NCBI RefSeq assembly: GCF_002934325.1
Contig: NZ_PTIV01000009.1
Location: forward strand, 1 to 64,000
From: Marinobacter persicus
GTDB taxonomy: Bacteria > Pseudomonadota > Gammaproteobacteria > Pseudomonadales > Oleiphilaceae
DNA length: 64,000 nt
Direction of reading: 5' to 3'
Position 1 is the stretch's first letter. Every line of letters begins with the position of its first letter. Both the position numbers and the translations under genes were made by a program. A model generated the notes under the pieces. That model did no database searches and was not told the origin of the DNA. It saw nothing but the letters and a program-made list of their open reading frames with translations. Positions 57,124 to 64,000 of this stretch are shown one piece after another.

Positions 57124-58809
57124 TCAGGATTCCATGCTTTCCGGCTTTTCAATCAGCCCCATCACCTGATTTCTGCCTGCATGCTTGGCTGCATAAAGAT
57201 TGTCATCGGCCCTGCGAACCAGGCTTTTCAACGAATCGCCGGCGTTGGCCGTGGCAGTACCCAGGCTGATGGTCAGCGACTGCCGGTGCTCGAACGTTGC
57301 CTGCTCGACCGCCTGCCGCAACGCATCAGCAAGCTGAAAGGCACCTTTGGGGTCCGTATCAGGCAGCAGAACAAGGAATTCCTCACCCCCCCATCGAGCC
57401 AGACTGTCTGCCTTGCGCAACCTTCGCTTGAGTGTGTTCACCAGTTGAACCAGGACACTGTCGCCCAAGGCATGGCCAAAGCTGTCGTTCACGTTTTTAA
57501 AGTAATCGATGTCCAGCAAGACAATGGACATGGGCTGACTCCGGCGCTGGGCTCCGGCCAGGCTGCTTTCCAGGTGGGGCTCTATACCCGCGCGGTTGAG
57601 CGCCCCGGTCAGTGGGTCGTGGGTAGCAGCTTGCTGCAGGCGCTGCTCCAGCTCCTTGCGGTCAGTGATGTCCAGCATAACCCCCCGGAACAGTTGGCCG
57701 GGCTGATCATCCGCGACCGGCATGGCATGCCCCCAGATCCAGCGAATGCCGTCGCTGACCTGAACACGATACTCCGCCTGCCACTCGCTCGGCCAAGGGT
57801 AATTAGCCGCTTGCGTGGCCTGCTCCAGTTTTTCGTGGTCCGCCGGAACAATAAGCGACCAGACGCTAGCGCCGATACGGGCCGGGTCCTCCGAGCGGAT
57901 CGTTTCAGCATCCAGATCAACCAGCTGCTGGATGCCGTCACTGAAATACAGGAATTCATCGTCACCGACCGGATGGTGACGATATTCGTACACAGCCCCA
58001 GGGATACTGTCAGCAATGTCCTTCAGCCTTTGCTTTTCCGTTCCCAAAGCCGCACGCGCCTCCGCCAGCTCGGAGATGGCAACAGCCAGAGCTTTCAACT
58101 CACGAACCTGACCAACCGGCACCCGTTCATTCGATACACTCGTATTATCGGGGTTGTGGGCTTGTTCGCAGAGTTTATTCAGGGGCCGGGCCACTTGACG
58201 GTGTAGCGCCCTGGACACCAGCAACATCATGACCACCAGAATACTGCTTGCCCAGAAAGCATCGAACAAGGCCTCCCTTGTGGCACTGGCAATATGGGAC
58301 CGGGCATCCAAGGCAAACATCAGTCGCCCACCCTGTAAACTCCGAATGACCGACGAAGCGGGGTTTACCGGCTCAATGGGAGCAACCACAACGGCCTGAG
58401 TTTTACGCTCATCCCAGTAGACCGATAGCTCCTCACCGGCCGGCTTGGCCAGCCACTGTTCATCAATCACGTCATCCAGAACGCTCACATCCGCGTTCTG
58501 CCATCTGCGCTTGGATGCCAGCATGACACGGCCACCGGCGTCCACCAGGGCAATGGATTCCACCGACCGCTGTGCCGCGATCGAAAAAATGAAACGTGAT
58601 ATGGATTCCCGGCTGGCTGCGGTTTCCATGGCATCCAAGATCGTCAGTGAACGGTCCACGGCAATAGACCTAGCGTCGGATCGAGCCTCGATAATATGTT
58701 CGTAGTAGCTCAGGATCGCCACCAATAAGACCCCGAGAACAGAAAACAGGACCATCAAAAAATTAAAGCGACGTGCCAGAGATGTCGGTAGCAACCGTTT
58801 TTTTATCAT
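57124..58809 (-). CDS. Membrane PAS-GGDEF diguanylate cyclase
   Basis: The 561-residue protein has an N-terminal span (about 15-35), a periplasmic sensor region (about 40-180), a second span (about 190-210), a HAMP-like linker, a PAS domain (about 260-395) and a GGDEF domain (about 400-555). The motif WGGEEF and inhibitory-site RKAD are present. Its start overlaps the upstream solute-binding lipoprotein stop by 4 nt, so the lipoprotein probably presents ligand to the periplasmic part. Together with the hemerythrin protein upstream they form a three-gene unit. Confidence 0.9.
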   Translation of the reverse strand: MIKKRLLPTSLARRFNFLMVLFSVLGVLLVAILSYYEHIIEARSDARSIAVDRSLTILDAMETAASRESISRFIFSIAAQRSVESIALVDAGGRVMLASKRRWQNADVSVLDDVIDEQWLAKPAGEELSVYWDERKTQAVVVAPIEPVNPASSVIRSLQGGRLMFALDARSHIASATREALFDAFWASSILVVMMLLVSRALHRQVARPLNKLCEQAHNPDNTSVSNERVPVGQVRELKALAVAISELAEARAALGTEKQRLKDIADSIPGAVYEYRHHPVGDDEFLYFSDGIQQLVDLDAETIRSEDPARIGASVWSLIVPADHEKLEQATQAANYPWPSEWQAEYRVQVSDGIRWIWGHAMPVADDQPGQLFRGVMLDITDRKELEQRLQQAATHDPLTGALNRAGIEPHLESSLAGAQRRSQPMSIVLLDIDYFKNVNDSFGHALGDSVLVQLVNTLKRRLRKADSLARWGGEEFLVLLPDTDPKGAFQLADALRQAVEQATFEHRQSLTISLGTATANAGDSLKSLVRRADDNLYAAKHAGRNQVMGLIEKPESMES

Positions 58810-59798
58810 GGAGCCTCTGAGTTGGGTATGAAACGGTTATTCAAGACTTGTGAAGGTATACCGGTTCCTTCAGCAGCCCGTGTATTCAACTGTTGGACAA
58901 TTCTGCCTGCGACGGGCAGAAGGCGATGAAGTGGCCCCGTCGGTTGCCAAAAAGCCGCCTGGTTATCCAGTGTCAGCATTTCTATGGAATCGCTGAGTGT
59001 CACCAATTCTTCGATAGAGAGCCCGGTGTGCTTTGCCAGCAGTTTGTGCACCTCCGCCGGGTTGTTCTGCCCCCAGCGCAACGCCTCGTTATGGGCCTGA
59101 ATCACCGAAGCAAGCGCTCTCGGGTGTTGGTCGATCACTGTGTCGGCGACAATCAGCAAATCAACCACGGCGTCCGGTGCCTGACCGGTATCGAACAACC
59201 GGTCAAAGCCCGCCAGTGCCTCCAGCTCGCCAGAGATCGGTGGATAAATGATGGCGGCGTCAGCCTGGCCCTTAGCCATGGCAACCGGCATTTCACCCTG
59301 GGGCAGAGGCAACAACTCAAGCTGTTCGAGTTGCAGCCCGCTTTCTGCCAGGGCCGCCGCCAGCACCAGAACATTGACCGAGGCCGGCTCCAGAGCCAGG
59401 CGCTTGCCAGCCAACTGGTCTAGGCTGGTTATGTCCTTACTCGCCACGATCATGTCGGCACCCACCGATCGGTCAAGTACCAGTACGGCGCTGGCGGCTC
59501 TCTTACCCGACTGGTTGATCGCTGCAAGCTCTGCCAGGGTGCCGCCAAGCATATCCACCTGCCCTCGCTTGAAGGCCCGAACAGAGTCGCTTAACGAAGC
59601 CGTCTCGACAATTTCCAGCTCGGGCGTGCCGGGCTTGCCAAGCAACCCCCGCTCACGGGCCACGGCAAAATAGCCGTAGCCCGGCCAGGGATTAACCGCA
59701 AGCCGCAACGTATCCGGATTATCCAGATCTTCACAGCCGGCAAGGCTCAACAGCACCACAAGTACACACACTATCTTCCAGCAAATCCCTACACGCAC
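58806..59798 (-). CDS. Solute-binding lipoprotein paired with a diguanylate cyclase
   Basis: The 330-residue protein has a lipobox LAGC (Cys about residue 22). The mature domain is NMT1/SsuA-like (LRLAVNPWPGYGYFA, DRSVGADMIVAS, DAVVDLLIVAD) and is similar to the lipoprotein at 36177. It overlaps by 4 nt with a downstream membrane GGDEF gene and begins 1 bp after the hemerythrin-EAL gene. No ABC transport partners are present. The closest known logic is the NspS/MbaA polyamine-sensing pair of Vibrio, in which a periplasmic binding protein controls a GGDEF/EAL protein; that comparison is inference. Confidence 0.83.
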   Translation of the reverse strand: MRVGICWKIVCVLVVLLSLAGCEDLDNPDTLRLAVNPWPGYGYFAVARERGLLGKPGTPELEIVETASLSDSVRAFKRGQVDMLGGTLAELAAINQSGKRAASAVLVLDRSVGADMIVASKDITSLDQLAGKRLALEPASVNVLVLAAALAESGLQLEQLELLPLPQGEMPVAMAKGQADAAIIYPPISGELEALAGFDRLFDTGQAPDAVVDLLIVADTVIDQHPRALASVIQAHNEALRWGQNNPAEVHKLLAKHTGLSIEELVTLSDSIEMLTLDNQAAFWQPTGPLHRLLPVAGRIVQQLNTRAAEGTGIPSQVLNNRFIPNSEAP

Positions 59799-59799
59799 A

Positions 59800-62700
59800 C
59801 TAATCCCTTTCCAGCAATCTCAAGGTCGACAAAACATTATCCCTGTACTCATACATGGCTGACAGGCTCTCGTGAACCGCCTGCTCATCACCACGGGCAC
59901 GGGCATCCACCGCCTGTTCTCCGGCCCGATGCAAACGTTCGTGGTGGATCATTAATTTAGTGAGCACCGAGTTGTTCAGGAAACGATCCTGCCCGTCGTT
60001 CTCGATCCAGCGGCCAACCTTGCAGTGACTGGCCTGTAACGCCGGCAAGGAATCGATTTCACCCCGTAACCACTGCTCCACCTGGTTGACCCAGTGACGG
60101 TGTTCCACTTCGGCGTGCAGCAACGGTAGGTTATGGAAATCCACTGGCTTCTGTTCCTGCCAGACACTGGACGCCCGCCAGTGACGAACCCAGTGCGGCA
60201 GATCTTCAGCCCTCATAGGCCGGGCAATACCGTAACCCTGCCCCAGCTCACAACCCAGTCGCAGCAGCAGGTCTCCGTGCTCCTCGGTTTCTATGCCTTC
60301 AGCAAGCACCTGCAAACCGAAAGCCTGGGACATACCGACAACGCCGGAAATAATAGACAAGTCATCCGAATCATCCAGCATGTTGCGGACAAAACTCTGG
60401 TCAATTTTCAACACACTAGCCGGCAAATGCTTGAGGTAGGAAAGTGACGAGAACCCCGTGCCAAAATCATCCAGCGCGAACCGAATACCCAGTTTGCGGC
60501 ATGCCTGCATCACCCGGGAAACCTTATCCAGGTCGTGCAAGGCACTGCTTTCCAGTATTTCGATTTGCAGAACCTCGGGAGCAATGCCGGGATGAGCGTT
60601 AAGTGCGGCCTGGAGTTTGCTGACAAAGCTATCTTCGAGGATTTGCAAGCTGGTCACATTCACGCTGACTTCCAGGGACAGGCCCTGTGCGTGCCAGGCT
60701 TCCGCCTGTGCCAATGCCGTGTGAATAACCCAATCGCCCAGTTCAATTTCCAGCGGATGGTCCTGAATCGCCGGCAGGAACGAGCCGGGTGGAATCACCT
60801 CACCTGTCGGCTTCTGCCAACGGATCAGAGCCTCCACCCCCAGCACAGTGCCCTTGGCCATGTTGACCTTCGGCTGGTAATAAAGCACGAACTCTTCATT
60901 CAACAGAGCCCGTTTTATGGCCTGCAACTTGCCTGTCAACGCCCGGGTGCTCTGCTCCCACTGAACATCATATTGCTGTATCCGGTTTTTTCCCTGCATC
61001 TTGGCCTGGAAAAGCGCTTGCTGGGCCTGGCGCAGCAACTGTTCTTCAGAGACGTTGTCGAGCTGTGGGTATTGGGTAATGCCGATACTGGCGGTAATTT
61101 TCAACTCAGTCCCCGAGAGAGTCAGTGGCTCGTTGATTGCCACCAATAACCGGCGGAACAGCAAAAAACTATCGTCATCTGGTTTCATTCGCGGCAACAG
61201 GACAACGAACTCATCGCCACCAGTGCGACCGACAACGGCGGGGGCATCACACACCGTGCGCATACGCTGGCTCAGTGCCACCAACACATCATCGCCCAGC
61301 GCGGGACCATGGCGTTCATTCGCCTCCCGGAAGTTGTCCAGGTCCAGCAAGGCCAGAACCAGCCGACCGCCACCCTGCTCGCAATGGTCGATCTCTTGCT
61401 GGAGCTCATCTACAACGGCTCGCCGGTTTGGCAGGCCAGTCAGGGCATCTTCATAAGCCAGTCGGCGCAATTGTTCCCGGTGCCGTGCTTTTTCACTAAT
61501 ATCCTGGGTCGTCCCCTCGATAAATGACGGCTTACCATCAGGACCACTCTTAAATTGACCGCGGACTTCCAGGTATTTGGTCTGCCCGGACGCAAGGCAG
61601 ATCCGGTGTTCCGTGTGCAGGAAACCCATCTCGTTTTTGGCTTGCTGGAAGGCCTCGTGGGTTTTCTGGCGGTCTTCCGGGTGCACCATATCGAGATAGC
61701 TATCGTAGGTGGGCGTTGAGTCCGACGGGTTACGTTCAAAGATCCGGAACACCTCCGCTGACCAGAACCCCTCACCGGAATCCGGTTTATACTGCCAGTG
61801 TCCCAGGTGGGCCTGCTGTTCAGCACGTTCGAGGCGAACGGCCGCCCGTTCTCTTTGTTTCTGTACCTGTCGGTGTTCCAAAGCGATGCTCAGCAGATCA
61901 CTCATCAGCTCGAGGAACTGCAGAGTTTCCGGCCCCCAGTGCTTCTCTTCCCACACCGCATCGTTACCCATAAAACCGACCAACTCGCCATTCATGTGCA
62001 ACGGATAAACACAGACTGACTGAATATCCTGGGCTTCCAGGATGGCATGTTCTGCGTGAGCTTCGGGTGGCATGTCGCTCACTCTGGGCACCAACACATG
62101 GCCGGTGGTGCGTAATTGCTGCCACCACCAGGGCGTCAGGTTCGAGGGAATATTCTGGAGGTTATCAATTTCGGGGCTAATGCCGGCTGCACACCACTCA
62201 TGGGTGTTGCTCATATACCGATGATCTTCATTGACCAGAAACACATAGGTACGATCTGCGCCCATGTAATCGCCGGCTCGCTGCAGGGCTCGCTCAATCG
62301 CGGCATCGAATTCCTCGGGGGAAGCGGCCATGAAGTCCGAGGCAAAATCACTGATGAGTAAACGGGTATCCCGTTCCCGCTGCAGGATCAGCTCCTGGGT
62401 TTTACGCTCGGTAATATCGGTCTGGGTGCCCACAATGCGAGACGGGCGGCCATCGGCATCATGCGCAATCACCTTGCCCCGGGACTGCACCCAGCGTTCG
62501 TTGCCATCACCGTCCAGAACCCGGTGCTGATTGCTGAACACCTCGGTCTTGCCCAGCAAGTGGTCCAGAAAGTCTTCTTTCAGCGCAGGCCAGTCTTCGG
62601 GATGAATGACCTGCCCTGCCCGGGCAAACAGCTTCTCCGTGGCGTCAGGATCGGCTGTATCCAGCACATCCAGACTCCAGTCCCAGAGCGCGTCGTTGGT

Positions 62701-63339
62701 AGCCCCAAGTACCGACTTCCAGTGCTCTTCCTGTTCCCGGAGTTTCCTTTCCGCCATTTCCCGGGCATAGGCTTCTCGCTGTAGCGCCAATGTACGGCCC
62801 GAGAGCTGTTTGTACATGCTCAGGACACTCTTAATCAGGCCGGATACCTGACCACTCATGGCTTCGTGCGACGCTGCCTTTGCTTCCGGTAAAGACAAGC
62901 CCTTGCGCACTTCCAGCAATGCCACTGCCATGCTTCTGTCATCATGCAGAATATGGTGGGCCAGCCAACTCACCAGAAAGGACAGCAGATCATCCACCCC
63001 GGCCAGACTGGGGCTTTGTTCCACCTGGGCCTGCATACTGCGGACTTTGTCCACGAACCCGTCGTGGGAATGGTGATGCCGGGTAAACCATTCATCATCT
63101 TTAAAGGCTTCTATCCACAAGCCTTCTTCGGTCTCGAAGTGATAGGCCGCGTAATCCACCAGGCCATCAACAATACCCTTGAGTTGGTCCGGTTCCAGGC
63201 CATAGACATATTGATGCGCCAAATCGTTCAGCAACTTCACCAGTTGGCGATGTTGCTGGTCGATGGTGTCAATGCCGGTTTCAAAACTCCGGTTCCAGGG
63301 GACGATATCGAAGGCGGTGGGGGACTCGTGTGCGGACAT
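59800..63339 (-). CDS. Hemerythrin-PAS-GAF-PAS-GGDEF-EAL-CZB multi-sensor protein
   Basis: This is a 1179-residue cytoplasmic protein with an unusual number of modules. An N-terminal bacteriohemerythrin (about 10-140; TIDQQHRQLVKLL, HFETEE, HHHSHDGF, HILHDD) implies O2 or NO binding at a di-iron site. A PAS (about 210-330), GAF (about 335-500), PAS (about 505-630), GGDEF (about 640-800; TGGDEF intact, no RxxD inhibitory site) and intact EAL (about 815-1060; GVEALIRW, DDFGTGFSS, LAEGIET) follow. The C-terminal ~110 residues resemble a CZB zinc domain (VEHRHWVNQVEQW, SHCKVGRWI, HERLHRAGE). It is first in a three-gene unit with a solute-binding lipoprotein and a diguanylate cyclase. Confidence 0.88.
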   Translation of the reverse strand: MSAHESPTAFDIVPWNRSFETGIDTIDQQHRQLVKLLNDLAHQYVYGLEPDQLKGIVDGLVDYAAYHFETEEGLWIEAFKDDEWFTRHHHSHDGFVDKVRSMQAQVEQSPSLAGVDDLLSFLVSWLAHHILHDDRSMAVALLEVRKGLSLPEAKAASHEAMSGQVSGLIKSVLSMYKQLSGRTLALQREAYAREMAERKLREQEEHWKSVLGATNDALWDWSLDVLDTADPDATEKLFARAGQVIHPEDWPALKEDFLDHLLGKTEVFSNQHRVLDGDGNERWVQSRGKVIAHDADGRPSRIVGTQTDITERKTQELILQRERDTRLLISDFASDFMAASPEEFDAAIERALQRAGDYMGADRTYVFLVNEDHRYMSNTHEWCAAGISPEIDNLQNIPSNLTPWWWQQLRTTGHVLVPRVSDMPPEAHAEHAILEAQDIQSVCVYPLHMNGELVGFMGNDAVWEEKHWGPETLQFLELMSDLLSIALEHRQVQKQRERAAVRLERAEQQAHLGHWQYKPDSGEGFWSAEVFRIFERNPSDSTPTYDSYLDMVHPEDRQKTHEAFQQAKNEMGFLHTEHRICLASGQTKYLEVRGQFKSGPDGKPSFIEGTTQDISEKARHREQLRRLAYEDALTGLPNRRAVVDELQQEIDHCEQGGGRLVLALLDLDNFREANERHGPALGDDVLVALSQRMRTVCDAPAVVGRTGGDEFVVLLPRMKPDDDSFLLFRRLLVAINEPLTLSGTELKITASIGITQYPQLDNVSEEQLLRQAQQALFQAKMQGKNRIQQYDVQWEQSTRALTGKLQAIKRALLNEEFVLYYQPKVNMAKGTVLGVEALIRWQKPTGEVIPPGSFLPAIQDHPLEIELGDWVIHTALAQAEAWHAQGLSLEVSVNVTSLQILEDSFVSKLQAALNAHPGIAPEVLQIEILESSALHDLDKVSRVMQACRKLGIRFALDDFGTGFSSLSYLKHLPASVLKIDQSFVRNMLDDSDDLSIISGVVGMSQAFGLQVLAEGIETEEHGDLLLRLGCELGQGYGIARPMRAEDLPHWVRHWRASSVWQEQKPVDFHNLPLLHAEVEHRHWVNQVEQWLRGEIDSLPALQASHCKVGRWIENDGQDRFLNNSVLTKLMIHHERLHRAGEQAVDARARGDEQAVHESLSAMYEYRDNVLSTLRLLERD

Positions 63340-63519
63340 GACAGCTCAAACTTATGGTTAATATTACGACATGTTAAAACTTTTACTCTCAACGCACCAT
63401 AAAGGATCACTCCGATCCGCGGATGCCTATAGCCCTAATGGCTTTCACCTATTGAACTGTTACATTTCGTTAATGGCATAGTTCATAACCTCATTCAAGT
63501 AAGAACTAAACACGCCCGA

Positions 63520-64000
63520 ATGAACACCCCCTACCCGTCCGTTGCATTCAAACTTTTCCTCCTGGTGGCACTGGCCCTTACTGCCCCCATCGGTAATTTT
63601 TTATCCGTGGAGCTCTTCTACGGGGTGGAGTTTATTTTTGGATCCATTGCGGTGTTTGCGGCGCTGACGTATTTGGGTCCCTGGGCAGCCATTCTGGTAG
63701 CCATTACCGGTGGGCTTCAGACCGTTCAGGCCTGGGGTCACCCCATCGGCCTGTTCACCTTTACCCTCGAAGCCGTTGTGGTCTCGTTGCTTTATAAACG
63801 GGGCTGGCAAAACCTGGTCCTGAATGACCTGGCTTTCTGGCTTGTGGTTGGAATACCCATCATTTGGGTGGCCTACCCCGCTTTTCTGGGTATGTCCGCC
63901 GAGGCCGTCGGTCTGCTGGCACTCAAACAGCCCTTAAACGGAGTATTCAATGCGCTCGCGGCGGGGATCCTGCTCTATGGTATCTCTCAGGTTTGGGGGA
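63520..64000 (+). CDS. Membrane protein, N-terminal part (cut by window end)
   Basis: An open frame from ATG 63520 runs off the right edge without a stop; 160 codons are visible. They encode about five hydrophobic spans (for example LFLLVALALTAPIGNFL, IFGSIAVFAALTYLGPW, LAAGILLYGIS). The pattern resembles the membrane sensor head of a MASE-like or membrane-anchored signalling protein, in keeping with its neighbours, but no catalytic domain is visible. It is divergent from the hemerythrin gene. The 180-bp gap holds GGATC-ACTCC-GATCC at about 63402-63416 and no firm promoter. Confidence 0.7.
   Translation, partial: MNTPYPSVAFKLFLLVALALTAPIGNFLSVELFYGVEFIFGSIAVFAALTYLGPWAAILVAITGGLQTVQAWGHPIGLFTFTLEAVVVSLLYKRGWQNLVLNDLAFWLVVGIPIIWVAYPAFLGMSAEAVGLLALKQPLNGVFNALAAGILLYGISQVWG

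Overview
The window looks like a chromosomal segment of a marine gammaproteobacterium, most likely Marinobacter or a close relative. That assignment is an inference from the moderately high G+C coding style, the gene content (KtrAB plus Kdp, TmcA, LysO, DUF2288, PpnN) and the great density of c-di-GMP and chemotaxis genes. No rRNA, tRNA, CRISPR array, transposase or phage gene was seen.

Bases 1-12134 hold potassium and ion homeostasis: a KtrAB (RCK + TrkH-type) uptake pair, then a complete kdp operon (kdpF, a second tiny membrane ORF, kdpA, kdpB, kdpC, kdpD, kdpE) with overlapping or closely spaced genes, then uppP and a CorA-type metal transporter. Bases 12144-33910 hold housekeeping genes: uvrD with a LexA-like box, an aldehyde dehydrogenase divergent from an acetylpolyamine-amidohydrolase-like deacetylase, thiI, ppnN, a small cytochrome c, an enoyl-CoA hydratase/HIBYL-CoA hydrolase-like enzyme, tmcA, a second SF1 helicase, dadA with a methyltransferase, a PPK2 kinase, a TatD nuclease, an HD-GYP protein and a Na/Pi symporter.

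Bases 33880-64000 are almost entirely a signalling region. It has seven proteins with GGDEF, EAL or HD-GYP domains (eight counting the HD-GYP protein at 31007), two hybrid or sensor kinases, three receiver-bearing regulators, two chemoreceptors, and two lipoprotein solute-binding proteins each translationally overlapped with a membrane diguanylate cyclase. LysO, DUF2288 and aconitase A are interspersed. The last 480 bases start a membrane protein that is cut by the window end.

The most unusual non-coding signal is a family of three long-stem intergenic elements (14429-14540, 14548-14657 and 24176-24290). Each has about 29-nt complementary arms of differing sequence enclosing two small hairpins. 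All six inner hairpins show CANGGANG with GGA in the loop, which is the RsmA/CsrA recognition pattern. An AGCCACCCTAGG-type end motif lies downstream of each. They may be dispersed RNA-structured repeats that present paired RsmA/CsrA sites.
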